Below the pieces are notes generated by a model. It made no database searches and had not been told where the DNA came from. It saw only the letters and a program-made list of their open reading frames with translations. A DNA stretch of 64,000 nt from JBKECP01 sp047974765. Its GTDB lineage: Bacteria > Pseudomonadota > Gammaproteobacteria > Pseudomonadales > Halieaceae. Positions within the stretch are counted from its first letter, which is position 1, and each line of letters starts with the position of its first letter. A program made the translations under genes and the position numbers. Shown here piece after piece: positions 17,070 to 25,909 of this stretch. The stretch spans positions 68,788 to 132,787 of the forward strand of contig JBKECP010000022.1 of the NCBI GenBank assembly GCA_047974765.1, written 5' to 3'.

Positions 17070-17903
17070 ATGTCAGATTTTTACTCCCAGTGTGGTTCGG
17101 CCTCTCCCTTGATTGTAAAAATACCGTTTAATCATTTCTCGCGTGAGGGGCATTTTCCTGGGCAGCCGGTAGTGCCTGCTGTACTGGTAATCGAGGTATT
17201 GGCAAAGGCATGTCGTGATGCCGGTCTGAAAATAAATAAGCTGGAACATTTTCGGATCATGCAGTCATTGGCCTTTGGGGATGAAATAGTACTTGCTCTG
17301 ACACCGCGCAGTACACAGTGGTATCAGATTCAGGCTTTTGTGCGGCAGCAGCTTGTTTGCAAGGTGTTGCTGGGTGTTGTCGGGCAGGATTTTGTCCGCC
17401 GTCAACAAATTATATGCAGTGAAAATGGCACTATGAGTTTGTCACAGTCTGATCTGCAATCGACAGCTTGCTTATATGACATGCTGCCCTATGCCGGCAC
17501 AATGTGTCTGGTAGAGCGTATGGCCTTAATGGCGGGTGAACGATGTCTTGTCGGAACCAGTCTGTTGCGCAAGGATAATCCTCTGGCTGATGCTGGTTGT
17601 TTGTCGGGGTGGGCAACGCTGGAATATGCCGCACAGATGCTGGCCTGTTTTGGTCTTCAGCAGAAATTGAAAAGCGGTGACGGGGCATATGTCACAAATA
17701 CCGCCAGCAGCTTTTGGCTGGCAAAGATCAGGTGGCTACACTGCCATCAGCCAGCGCTTGCTCTGGCTGGCCAGCGGCTGTGGCTTCAGCTCGATATTGA
17801 GGCTCAACAGCCGGACGCAATTACGGCCTGTTTTGTCAGTTATTGTGAAGGAGAGATTCTGGCTTCGGGCAGCTTTATTGTTCTGGAGCGTCAGGGGCGG
17901 TAG
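17070..17903 (+). CDS. Tandem hotdog (FabZ/ApeI-like plus ApeP-like) dehydratase
   Basis: A 277-aa fusion of two hotdog domains. The first (about 10-125) has HFSREGHFPGQPVVPAV with His28 and, fourteen residues on, Glu42: a complete FabZ-type His/Glu pair. The second (about 135-277) has LPYAGTMCLVERM and WATLEYAAQM (Glu185), resembling ApeP, but no His where FabZ has it. It probably dehydrates beta-hydroxyacyl-ACP intermediates for the resorcinol side chains or the polyene. Start ATG at 17070. The domain split is visible; the pathway step is inference. It is divergent from darA and upstream of a methyltransferase-like gene. Confidence 0.72.
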   Translation: MSDFYSQCGSASPLIVKIPFNHFSREGHFPGQPVVPAVLVIEVLAKACRDAGLKINKLEHFRIMQSLAFGDEIVLALTPRSTQWYQIQAFVRQQLVCKVLLGVVGQDFVRRQQIICSENGTMSLSQSDLQSTACLYDMLPYAGTMCLVERMALMAGERCLVGTSLLRKDNPLADAGCLSGWATLEYAAQMLACFGLQQKLKSGDGAYVTNTASSFWLAKIRWLHCHQPALALAGQRLWLQLDIEAQQPDAITACFVSYCEGEILASGSFIVLERQGR

Positions 17904-17984
17904 CAGGTCGACTGGTCGGTCAGGTGAATATGACAACTCTAATGGGCATGCTAGGATGCGTTTTTATAAAATTTTGCGAGTAAC

Positions 17985-18530
17985 ATGTTCGGGCTTATCA
18001 TTTTTTTATTGTTTAGTATTATTTTGATCTGGCTGTGTCGATATCAGTTGCTCAACCCACATTGCCATGGTTTTTACCGGTTCTTTGCTTTTGAAGGCAT
18101 AGTGTGGAATTTGATTTATGCCATACCGCTGTGGCAGCAGGATCCATTTTCTTTACAGCAGATAGTATCTTTTATATTAATGATGCTCTCTCTCGTTCTT
18201 TTGATTGCCTCACTCAGGCAGTTGAAGGCGGCAGGGCGGCAGGCTCACGCTGAAATTCGTGAAAACTTTGTGTTTGAAAATACAGCTTCTTTGAGTACAT
18301 CCGGTATTTATCGCTATATCCGGCATCCTATGTATGCCTCATTATTGTTGTTTTCATGGGGTATCTTGTTCAAACGCCCATTTGTAGAGCCTTTGGTGAT
18401 AACTCTGATTGTTACGGTTGCCATTTGGCTGGCTGCCCGTGTTGAAGAGGGTGAGAACCGGGCATTTTTTGGTCAGGAATATGATGCTTATTGCAAGCGT
18501 AGTAAAATGATATTGCCCTTTATTTTTTAA
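17985..18530 (+). CDS. Isoprenylcysteine carboxyl methyltransferase-like membrane protein
   Basis: A 181-aa protein with about four to five membrane segments (2-20, 40-57, 64-83, 125-160). The family signature is in the C-terminal part: IYRYIRHPMYASLLLFSWG, then EEGENRAFFGQEYDAYCKR. Relatives (ICMT/PEMT family) methylate carboxylates, phospholipids or phenolic groups with S-adenosylmethionine. In this cluster it could O-methylate the aryl head or another group of the pigment at the membrane. Substrate is inference; some relatives are not methyltransferases at all. It follows the hotdog gene by 81 nt. Confidence 0.65.
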   Translation: MFGLIIFLLFSIILIWLCRYQLLNPHCHGFYRFFAFEGIVWNLIYAIPLWQQDPFSLQQIVSFILMMLSLVLLIASLRQLKAAGRQAHAEIRENFVFENTASLSTSGIYRYIRHPMYASLLLFSWGILFKRPFVEPLVITLIVTVAIWLAARVEEGENRAFFGQEYDAYCKRSKMILPFIF

Positions 18531-18616
18531 TTGCAGATACAATATTTTTAAGTAGATGAGTTTTGATTGAATATCTCTCATAAAATCAATAATTGAAATA
18601 CATGATTCGTGTCATA

Positions 18617-18798
18617 TGTTAATTTGGCAAGTATTTAGCCGGTTTGATTTGCAGTGCATGGATGTGCCGCCGCTGGCTTTTGCTTTTGACTGGTGCGAGC
18701 CCACTAAAATCAGGGATTTTGCAAATCATGCAGATGTAAGTGGGCGACAATCAAATAATGAGGGATTTATCTATTTGATTCCCAGGTTAATAGCGTAG
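18617..18798 (+). repeat. Dispersed repeat, copy B
   Basis: This copy has the same orientation as copy A. It shares TTAAT..GGCAAG..TTTAGCCGG, GCATGGATGTGCCGC, GCGAGCCC, AAATCAGGGATTT and the closing stem AATCAAATA (18749-18757)/TATTTGATT (18772-18780) followed by CCCAGGTTAATAGCG. It is more diverged than A and C and lies in the 320-bp gap between the methyltransferase-like gene and the ABC transporter. Confidence 0.65.
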
Positions 18799-18850
18799 TT
18801 GAATATAACTTTTAAAATATAAAATCTGCCAGCAATATTGGGATACTCTT

Positions 18851-19798
18851 GTGATTGCCATCAAAAACCTCTCTTTCAGATACCCGGGAAATACGCGGGA
18901 TTCGCTCAGTGATATTGATTTGGAGATAGGAAAAGGGCAGCTTTTTGGTTTGTTGGGTCCCAATGGAGCGGGTAAAACAAGCTTGTTATCTATTATGAGT
19001 GGTTTACTGTCCTGTCAGCCTGATACGGTATTTATTGCTGGTCAGGATATTTGTCGTACAAGTCGTGACCGTCTGCCGCGTCTATCGATAGTGCCTCAGG
19101 AATATGCTTTTTATGACACGCTTAGCGTCAGAGAAAATCTGGTATTTTTTGCTGCTGTTCAGGGCGTGGATGGAACACAAAAAAAATCATATATAAACAC
19201 CGCACTTTCGATTTGCCGTCTTGAAGATCAGATTGATACACGGGCGGGCCACTTGTCTGGTGGATTGAAGCGGCGTTTGAACCTTGCCATTGGGCTGCTT
19301 AATAAACCGGATCTGTTGTTGCTGGATGAGCCCACCGTTGGTATAGATCCTCATTCTCGCAGTTTTATTCTGAACACGATAAAAGTATTAAATCATCAGG
19401 GAACCACTGTTGTTTACAGCTCTCATTATATGGAAGAGGTGGAGTACCTCTGTGAGCAGATAGTGATAGTGGATAAAGGGCGGATATTGCTGGCGGGTTC
19501 TTTACAGGCGCTGTTTGAGCGGGTTGCCGAGCGCTGTTTGCAGTTAACCACGCAGCGTGCTGTCAGTGAGCAGGTGATGGCAGAGCTGACGGATGTACAA
19601 AAAAATAACTACAGACAATTCAGGGTCCGGCGGGTTAGTGACGATGGTCGCCAATTGGAGATACAAATGGATGACAGTGGGGATTTGTCCGCTTTGTTGC
19701 AACAGCTGGCGGTCTTTGGTCTTGTGAGTGTGAATTATGATCGCCCTGGTTTGGAGGCGCTTTTTCTGGATACTACAGAGCATCAGCTGAGGGATTGA
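18851..19798 (+). CDS. ABC transporter ATP-binding protein
   Basis: A 315-aa ATPase with Walker A GPNGAGKTS, ABC signature LSGGLKRRLNLA, Walker B LLLLDEPTVGIDP and the H-loop SSHYMEEVEYL. The C-terminal extension of about 80 residues is typical of ABC-2 type drug/lipid exporters. Start is GTG at 18851. It pairs with the permease gene starting 1 nt after its stop codon. Similar pairs occur in flexirubin clusters, so it probably exports the dialkylresorcinol, a precursor or the final pigment. Cargo is inference. Confidence 0.88.
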   Translation: MIAIKNLSFRYPGNTRDSLSDIDLEIGKGQLFGLLGPNGAGKTSLLSIMSGLLSCQPDTVFIAGQDICRTSRDRLPRLSIVPQEYAFYDTLSVRENLVFFAAVQGVDGTQKKSYINTALSICRLEDQIDTRAGHLSGGLKRRLNLAIGLLNKPDLLLLDEPTVGIDPHSRSFILNTIKVLNHQGTTVVYSSHYMEEVEYLCEQIVIVDKGRILLAGSLQALFERVAERCLQLTTQRAVSEQVMAELTDVQKNNYRQFRVRRVSDDGRQLEIQMDDSGDLSALLQQLAVFGLVSVNYDRPGLEALFLDTTEHQLRD

Positions 19799-19799
19799 T

Positions 19800-20993
19800 A
19801 TGCGTCAGTTGCTGAGCCTGATCAATAAAGAATTTATGCTGATGCGACGTGACATCCACGGTATGGGACTGTTATTCGTGATGCCTGCTGTCTTTATGTT
19901 GATTATGACTTTTGCTTTGAAAAACCAGTACGCCATAAGTCAGGATAATCCGGTTCACTATTACCTCGTCAATGAGCAGGCCGGGGAAAAAAAGCAGAGT
20001 GTGGCAGTTAAAGCCCTGATTGAGGGTATGGATGAACAGGCCCATTTTCAGCGCCTTGGGAATACTGTTAGCCTGGATGAGGCGGCTACCGCTACGGCCC
20101 GTGACGATGTGCAGTTTAGCCTGATTGTAAATGCAGATTTTGATCGGCGTTTGAGTGAGCATCAACCGGCTCTGGAATTACTGTTTTCCCCAGGTGTATC
20201 CCCGGCCTTTAGTGAGTTAATCAGAGTGCAGGTCGGCGGTTTATTAAAGAAGATATATGTAGAGGAAAACTACGGCGATTATCTGCAGGAGCAGGATTTT
20301 ACCCTGCTGACAGGGCCGAATGATGTATTGCTGACACATCGCTATCTCTATCGGCAACAGAATCTTCGGCCCAGTTCGGTACAGCAGAATGTGCCCGCCT
20401 GGCTGCTGTTTGCCATGTTTTTTATTGCCATTCCGCTATCGACGACTTTGATCAAAGAGCGTGAACAGGGTACCCTGCGTCGCCTGCATAGTATGGGTTT
20501 GAGCCCGGTTTATTTGGTGGCGGGCAAGTTTCTGCCCTATTTTCTGATTAATCTGTTGCAGGTGTTTGTCCTGTTTCTTGTTGGTTTGTATCTGATACCT
20601 GCATTGGGAGGGGAGCGTTTGAATTTGGGCGCGCACCCTGAAGCATTGCTGCTTATTGCATTGGCGGCTAGTTTCGCTGCCGTCAGTTTTGGGCTGTTTG
20701 TGGCGCAGCTGGCATCGACGGTTGAACAGGCAACGATATTTTCTGCCTTATGCAATATCATTATGGCGGCCATCGGTGGGATAATGGTACCGCGGTTTAT
20801 TATGCCTGCAGGTATGCAGGCAGCCAGTGATTTTTCACCCATGAGCTGGGGTTTGCAGGGCTTTTTGGATGTGCTGCTGCGCGATGGTGGTATGACTGAT
20901 GTTCTGCCGGAAGCAGTGGCCTTGATGGGATTTGCGGTGTTGTTACTGGTTTTGGCAGCACTCCATTCACGCTGGTTTTTGCGTCCTTATTAA
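19800..20993 (+). CDS. ABC-2 type transporter permease
   Basis: A 397-aa membrane protein: one N-terminal helix (about 24-42), a periplasmic domain to about residue 200, then five helices with the ABC-2 pattern KEREQGTLRRLHSMGLSPVYLV. This is the one-plus-five arrangement of ABC2_membrane_3 exporters. The ATG lies 1 nt after the ATPase stop codon. It acts with the ATPase at 18851 in the inner membrane. No separate periplasmic or outer-membrane component is encoded next to it. Confidence 0.88.
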   Translation: MRQLLSLINKEFMLMRRDIHGMGLLFVMPAVFMLIMTFALKNQYAISQDNPVHYYLVNEQAGEKKQSVAVKALIEGMDEQAHFQRLGNTVSLDEAATATARDDVQFSLIVNADFDRRLSEHQPALELLFSPGVSPAFSELIRVQVGGLLKKIYVEENYGDYLQEQDFTLLTGPNDVLLTHRYLYRQQNLRPSSVQQNVPAWLLFAMFFIAIPLSTTLIKEREQGTLRRLHSMGLSPVYLVAGKFLPYFLINLLQVFVLFLVGLYLIPALGGERLNLGAHPEALLLIALAASFAAVSFGLFVAQLASTVEQATIFSALCNIIMAAIGGIMVPRFIMPAGMQAASDFSPMSWGLQGFLDVLLRDGGMTDVLPEAVALMGFAVLLLVLAALHSRWFLRPY

Positions 20994-21046
20994 GGTGATA
21001 GACAGCTCGGTGGCCGTGATATTGCTTTCATTCACAGGAAAACCGC

Positions 21047-21310
21047 ATGGATATTGAAACCCTCAAATATGAGTTGAAGCAGTTGATTGTCGATGAATGC
21101 GATGTGGATATCAGTGCCAGTGAGATTCAGGATGATGAGATGTTGATGGGAGAGCTAAGTCGTCTTGATCTTGATTCTCTGGATGCGCTCAGCATCTCGC
21201 TGGAGATTAAACACCGTTATGGCAAGCATATTGACAGCGGTAACGAGACGAGAACTGCGCTTAGGTCTGTGGATACACTGGCGCAGTTTGTAGCTGACTC
21301 CGGCAACTGA
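21047..21310 (+). CDS. Acyl carrier protein
   Basis: An 87-aa acidic protein with the phosphopantetheine site DLDSLDALS (Ser44). It has a good ribosome binding site (AGGA nine bases ahead). It is immediately followed by a ketosynthase and a cysteine-less ketosynthase homologue, so it is the carrier for a second condensing system separate from the two ACPs of the APE operon. It should be activated by the phosphopantetheinyl transferase at 39214. Its substrate could be a resorcinol side-chain precursor. Confidence 0.88.
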   Translation: MDIETLKYELKQLIVDECDVDISASEIQDDEMLMGELSRLDLDSLDALSISLEIKHRYGKHIDSGNETRTALRSVDTLAQFVADSGN

Positions 21311-21324
21311 ACCAATAAATACAC

Positions 21325-22458
21325 ATGACAAAACTACTGGCAGCGGGTATAAGCGGGCATCTGGGTAACTCGCTGGATGAGAGTTTTCCCCGATTATTCA
21401 GGCCACTTGTCAAAGCATCATTGCATCACCTTGACGATTTTTCAGGCCCTTTGTCAATACGCTATCGTGCCGTTGACAGTGCGCCGCAGGATGCAGAGCA
21501 GCGTCTGCTGTATTTGCTTGATCAATCAATGCAGCAGCTTTTGGATGCCTATCCTCTGAGCACATCTGTACGCAGAACGTTGCCGGTTTTTATTGGTTCT
21601 TCCTGCTACGGTATTGCCCTTGCTGAAAGTCTTTACCGCACCCGCTATACTGAATCACCTGAGTTGGCATTTGCTGTGCCTTTGCAGGGTTTTCACCAGA
21701 TTCATCATCATTTGCGCGATTGTTATCGTATTCTTGGTTCTGATTTTGCCATTCATACAGCCTGTACCTCGACGGCCAATGCCTTGCTCAATGCCAGCAT
21801 GGCCATTCAGGCAGGTATCTTTGATCATGCGTTGGTTATTGGGCTGGAGACAATTAACACCACGACATTGTCAGGTTTTCAGGCCATGCAAATGCTCAGC
21901 CTGGATGAAATGCGGCCCTTTGACCGCAACAGAAGCGGGCTTATATTGGGTGAAGGCTGTGGCACTATTTTGTTGGGCAGGGGAGAAGGTGGTTTAACAC
22001 TGCTTGGCGGTGCAGCTCAGTGTGATCGCTATAGTATCTCAACGGCAAACCCCGATGGTTCAAGTATTGCTGAGGTGATGAAGGCGGCACTGGCCAATGC
22101 CTGTGTTAAGCCCGAAGATGTCCTTGCGATCAAGGCACATGGCACAGCGACTGTTCTCAATGATGCTGGTGAAATAGCGGGTATGCGCAGCTTTTTTGGT
22201 TGCCCGCCACCTTTTTTTTCATTGAAAGCGTATATGGGGCATACTTTGGGTAGCTGCGGCGTCATGGAAACCGCATTGGTGGCAGCCTGTTTGCAATACG
22301 GTCAGCTGCCTGCCAGTGGTGGTTTTCTGGAGCCGGATCCCGAATTGCAGATACCTCCTTTGCAAGTGCCGATGGTCGCTGAGGCGGGTATTTATCTGCT
22401 GAATTTTTTTGGCTTTGGTGGTAGTAATACCAGTCTTGTTTTGCGCTACACACATTGA
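21325..22458 (+). CDS. Beta-ketoacyl-ACP synthase (KAS I/II type)
   Basis: A 377-aa ketosynthase with an intact Cys-His-His triad: Cys147 in HTACTSTANAL, His272 in KAHGTATVLND and His306 in YMGHTLGSCG. It starts 14 nt after the ACP gene. It is the only KS on this strand, with the chain-length-factor-like protein next to it, and probably forms a heterodimer with that protein. It may make beta-keto or enoyl precursors for DarB. It is shorter than FabF (about 412 aa) at the N terminus, which lacks the usual VVITGMG start. Confidence 0.85.
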   Translation: MTKLLAAGISGHLGNSLDESFPRLFRPLVKASLHHLDDFSGPLSIRYRAVDSAPQDAEQRLLYLLDQSMQQLLDAYPLSTSVRRTLPVFIGSSCYGIALAESLYRTRYTESPELAFAVPLQGFHQIHHHLRDCYRILGSDFAIHTACTSTANALLNASMAIQAGIFDHALVIGLETINTTTLSGFQAMQMLSLDEMRPFDRNRSGLILGEGCGTILLGRGEGGLTLLGGAAQCDRYSISTANPDGSSIAEVMKAALANACVKPEDVLAIKAHGTATVLNDAGEIAGMRSFFGCPPPFFSLKAYMGHTLGSCGVMETALVAACLQYGQLPASGGFLEPDPELQIPPLQVPMVAEAGIYLLNFFGFGGSNTSLVLRYTH

Positions 22459-22500
22459 TAAGTAATCTGGCAATAAACGTAATAATAAAGCTGATAATAA

Positions 22501-23367
22501 ATGCCCATATTTAGTATTCGTGCCGCTCACAGTTTTTCCATTCCCTGCATTGATGAGCAGGTACCACCCAATATCAAGGCGCAGCTAAAGGCACATTGTC
22601 GTGAATCTTTTCGCCGGATAGACCTGTTTACCCAGCTGGCACTGTTGGGGTCTGCACAGCTTGTTAACGGGCGGATGCTGGCTGCTGATACAGCCCTGTA
22701 TCTGTCGTCACGCTTTGGTTCACTGGACAGTACCGTCACTGTTCACGAGCGGATACTACAGGCTGGTGATCTGCCAAAGCCGGTGCATTTTATCAATACA
22801 CTGAGCAATGTTGCCGGGTACTATGTGGCGAGAAACCTGGGGCTCAGTGGTGTTAATCACTTTGTATCGCGTGATGATGCATCGTTGCTGGCTGCACTTG
22901 AGCTGGCTCGAATCGGCCTTGTGTCAGGTCAGATATCCTCTGCACTGATCGGACAGGTTGAAGAAATGCCCCGACCACTCAACACGCATCGCCAGCGTTT
23001 GGGTATAGGATCGAACTTTGCGCTGGTTGAAGATAGCCATTGGTTGTGGATTGATGTTAAACAGGAGGCAGACCAAAAAACACTGGGGCTGCTGGATGAT
23101 GTTGCAACTGTTGCTGGCGAGGCTGAATTAAAGAACTGGCTGGCGGAGCAAAGCAGGGATGCCTGGTTGTTCGTTCCTGATGTCGCATCTGTTGGTGTTG
23201 AAATAAGACGGCAATTTCGCCACCTGCCACTTGAGCTGCCTTATTCGCCAGGGCAGAGTGCAGCTGCACTGATTGCGTATCTTCAGGGCAGCTACACTGA
23301 GCCTTTGCTGGTGATCATTCCCGATAATGCAGGGCGCTATTCAGTGTTGTCCTGTCATTCAGCCTGA
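22501..23367 (+). CDS. Cysteine-less ketosynthase homologue (chain length factor-like)
   Basis: A 288-aa thiolase-fold protein with the N-terminal KS half recognisable (LYLSSRFGSLDSTVTV, INTLSNVAGYYVARNLGLSG). The nucleophile elbow reads HFVSRDDASLLAAL, so the active-site Cys is absent, and the C-terminal histidine motifs are missing. That pattern fits a chain length factor partner, here most simply for the KS encoded 42 nt upstream. It is the last plus-strand gene of this block and converges on the minus-strand APE operon with only 16 bp between stop codons. Confidence 0.72.
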   Translation: MPIFSIRAAHSFSIPCIDEQVPPNIKAQLKAHCRESFRRIDLFTQLALLGSAQLVNGRMLAADTALYLSSRFGSLDSTVTVHERILQAGDLPKPVHFINTLSNVAGYYVARNLGLSGVNHFVSRDDASLLAALELARIGLVSGQISSALIGQVEEMPRPLNTHRQRLGIGSNFALVEDSHWLWIDVKQEADQKTLGLLDDVATVAGEAELKNWLAEQSRDAWLFVPDVASVGVEIRRQFRHLPLELPYSPGQSAAALIAYLQGSYTEPLLVIIPDNAGRYSVLSCHSA

Positions 23368-23383
23368 TAATAAGCGGGCTGTT

Positions 23384-23818
23384 TTATTTGGCCAGCGTTA
23401 CAACCTCACCGAGGAAGGTGACGCCAGCAATAACGGCGCCGTTACCACATTCAAATTCAGTGGTGCTGCTGAAGTCGTTCTTCCGGTAATAACTGCGGAT
23501 ATTGATCACAGCATTGCCGCCTTCTTTAATGATCCTGTCCTGAAAAGACAGCATGGCGGACAGAAAGGCCCATTGGCAGGCTTCTTTGTCAGTTTTATTG
23601 AAAGCGTTGGTTTTCTTGTTGGCCATGAATTCACCGTGGTTCTGTAATACCTTGCCACTGGCCTGTTTGCCAAAGCGGAAGGTATAGCCTTTATTCAGCT
23701 TTTCCCTGGCGTCAGACGTATTCATGGCTTCTTCAATAGAGTAACGATTGTGGTCATCACGGGCATAGCTGGTGGTGGCAATCAGACAAAACAGAGTAAT
23801 AAAAAATAATTGACGCAT
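23384..23818 (-). CDS. Small exported protein of aryl polyene clusters
   Basis: A 144-aa protein with a clear signal peptide (MRQLFFITLFCLIATTSYA, cleavage after about residue 19). The mature part has one conserved-looking core, KEACQWAFLSAMLSFQDRI followed by GGNAVINIRSYYRKN, and two cysteines (in EACQWA and FECGNG) that could form a disulfide. I recall homologues in APE/xanthomonadin clusters annotated as excinuclease subunit, a name with no support in the sequence. It is the last gene of the APE operon, 62 nt after apeR. A periplasmic role in pigment delivery is possible but unproven. Confidence 0.6.
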   Translation of the reverse strand: MRQLFFITLFCLIATTSYARDDHNRYSIEEAMNTSDAREKLNKGYTFRFGKQASGKVLQNHGEFMANKKTNAFNKTDKEACQWAFLSAMLSFQDRIIKEGGNAVINIRSYYRKNDFSSTTEFECGNGAVIAGVTFLGEVVTLAK

Positions 23819-23880
23819 AGTATGAGTTCCATTCAGTGGGTTGGTTTGATGTCGTTATCTCTGGCGGGCTGCCAGGTCAA

Positions 23881-25104
23881 TTAAATCCGCCGAAAAATCA
23901 GCGAAGTATTGATACCGCCAAAGGCAAAATTGTTCGACATGGCAATTTCACAATCCAGTTTACGATTATTGCCATAAATATAGTCCAGTTCTGCACACTC
24001 CGCGTCGATATTATCGAGATTCAGTGTTGGATGGAACCAGCCTTCACGCAGCATATTGATGGTGACAATGGCCTCAGTGGCACCACAGGCGCCGAGAGTG
24101 TGGCCGGTATAACTTTTGAGCGCACTGATGGGTATCTGCCTGCCCAGGATTTTTTCCGTCGCTCTGGATTCGGCAATGTCGCCGCGGTCTGTCGCGGTGC
24201 CATGGGCGCTGATATAGCTGATATCAGAAGCACTGACACCTGCATCAGTGAGCGCATTGACCAGTACATTACAAATGGAATCCTGATCTGGCTGGGTAAC
24301 ATGAATGCCATCAGAATTGGTGGCATAGCCGAGGATTTCAGCGTAAATAGTGGCGCCGCGAGCACGGGCATGCTCGTACTCTTCCAGTATCAGCGTGCCG
24401 GCACCTTCGCCGATGACCAGCCCGTCACGGTCCTGATCGAAGGGGCGCGGACTGGCTTTGGGCTCATCATTGCGGGTGGACGTGGCAAACAGAGTGTCAA
24501 AGACAGCCGCTTCGGTTGGACACAGCTCCTCTGCACCGCCACAGACCATGGCGGTTTGCAGGCCGTGACGAATAGCCTCGAAGCCATAGCCAATGCCCTG
24601 GCTTGAGGAAGTGCAGGCACTGGAGGTGGTATAAATACGCCCTTTGAGACCAAAAAAAACACCAATATTAACAGCCGCTGTGTGGCTCATCATGCGAATG
24701 TAACTGGTCGCATTAAGGCCGTCAGTACGCTTGTTGATCAGCATATTGCCAAAATCTGCCATGGCTGGTGTACTACCAGCGGAAGAGCCATAAGCAATTC
24801 CCATATTGCCGGTGGTCAGCAGCGGATCATCGAGTAAACCGGCATCTGTCAGAGCCAGCTCAGTGGCACGCACTGACATTATGGCAATGCGACCCATTGA
24901 GCGGGTGGCTTTGCGTGAGTAGTGAGCGGGTTTTTCAAAGTCGTTCACAGGGCCTGCCAAACGGGTAAAAAGCCCTTCATAGTCATCCCATTGTGGCATA
25001 TAGCATATGGCATTGACGCCTGTGTGAAGGCGCTCACTAATGGTCTGCCAGTTCTGTCCGAGGGCGGAAATACAACCCATACCCGTGACAACAACACGTT
25101 TCAT
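23881..25104 (-). CDS. apeR: Beta-ketoacyl-ACP synthase, ApeR-like
   Basis: A 407-aa FabF-type ketosynthase starting MKRVVVTGMGCISALG. Triad: Cys164 in TTSSACTSSSQG, His301 in ISAHGTATDRGD and His335 in SYTGHTLGACG, all intact. In APE biosynthesis ApeR is the second KS and probably starts or assists chain elongation. The frame is open further upstream, but ATG at 25102-25104 has AGGAAA ahead. It follows apeQ by 35 nt in the operon order apeO-P-Q-R. Confidence 0.85.
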   Translation of the reverse strand: MKRVVVTGMGCISALGQNWQTISERLHTGVNAICYMPQWDDYEGLFTRLAGPVNDFEKPAHYSRKATRSMGRIAIMSVRATELALTDAGLLDDPLLTTGNMGIAYGSSAGSTPAMADFGNMLINKRTDGLNATSYIRMMSHTAAVNIGVFFGLKGRIYTTSSACTSSSQGIGYGFEAIRHGLQTAMVCGGAEELCPTEAAVFDTLFATSTRNDEPKASPRPFDQDRDGLVIGEGAGTLILEEYEHARARGATIYAEILGYATNSDGIHVTQPDQDSICNVLVNALTDAGVSASDISYISAHGTATDRGDIAESRATEKILGRQIPISALKSYTGHTLGACGATEAIVTINMLREGWFHPTLNLDNIDAECAELDYIYGNNRKLDCEIAMSNNFAFGGINTSLIFRRI

Positions 25105-25139
25105 AATTTTCCTGTTAGCTGCTTTTGCTGCGCAGTGGC

Positions 25140-25895
25140 TCAGCAAAGTCCCCCGTTGACCGATATAACCTGCCGGGTAATATAAGCGGCCTGATCGCTG
25201 AGCAAAAAGCGCACCAGTGCTGCCACTTCATCGGCACTACCCAGTCGGCGCATGGGTATCTGGCCAATAATGGCCTCCACCGGTGCCTGGGCCAGCATAT
25301 CTGTCTCAATCAGACCCGGTGCGACACAATTGACAGTGATCTGCCGTTTGGCCAACTCCAGTGCCAGGGCTTTGGTTGCACCAATAATACCCGCTTTGGC
25401 AGCGGAGTAATTGACTTGCCCGCGGTTGCCTATAATACCTGATACCGAGGCCATGGTAATGATGCGTCCTGGCTGGCGGCGGCGAACCATTGGCATAACC
25501 AACGGGTTAAGAATATTGTAAAAACCATCGAGATTACTGTGCAGTACCTGGTCCCAGTCTTCGCCGCTCATTGCGGGAAAAGCGTTGTCACGAGCCAGGC
25601 CGGCATTACAAATAACACCGTAATAGACGCCGTGACTATCTATATCCGCGTTCAGTGCAGTGGCTGCTGCGGTTCTGTTGGCAATATCAAATTGCAGTAT
25701 GCGGGCGCTACCGCCTTTTTCCTGTATTTGCGCCTGTACAGCCTGGGCTTCAGCGTGTGCACTGCGGCAGTGCAACACCAGGCTGTAACCGGTCTCTGCC
25801 AGTGTCAGGGCAATGGCTTTGCCGATACCACGGCTGGAACCTGTGACGAGAACGGTGCGTTCTTTATTGCTGGGTGAGAGTGGGTTCTGACTCAC
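25140..25895 (-). CDS. apeQ: 3-ketoacyl-ACP reductase, ApeQ-like
   Basis: A 251-aa short-chain dehydrogenase of the FabG type. NADPH-binding TGSSRGIG (18-25), the NAG motif (97-99) and the catalytic Ser150, Tyr163 and Lys167 (NYSAAKAG) are present. It reduces the beta-keto group after each condensation of the polyene chain. Start is GTG at 25893-25895 with AGAG ahead; it follows apeP by 14 nt. Confidence 0.88.
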   Translation of the reverse strand: MSQNPLSPSNKERTVLVTGSSRGIGKAIALTLAETGYSLVLHCRSAHAEAQAVQAQIQEKGGSARILQFDIANRTAAATALNADIDSHGVYYGVICNAGLARDNAFPAMSGEDWDQVLHSNLDGFYNILNPLVMPMVRRRQPGRIITMASVSGIIGNRGQVNYSAAKAGIIGATKALALELAKRQITVNCVAPGLIETDMLAQAPVEAIIGQIPMRRLGSADEVAALVRFLLSDQAAYITRQVISVNGGLC

Positions 25896-25909
25896 GCGCG
25901 TTATCTCTT

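Noticed and set aside
23836..24606. Long plus-strand open frame of 256 codons opposite apeR
   Set aside because: The coding signal, catalytic triad and operon context all support apeR on the minus strand; the plus frame is a codon-bias shadow.
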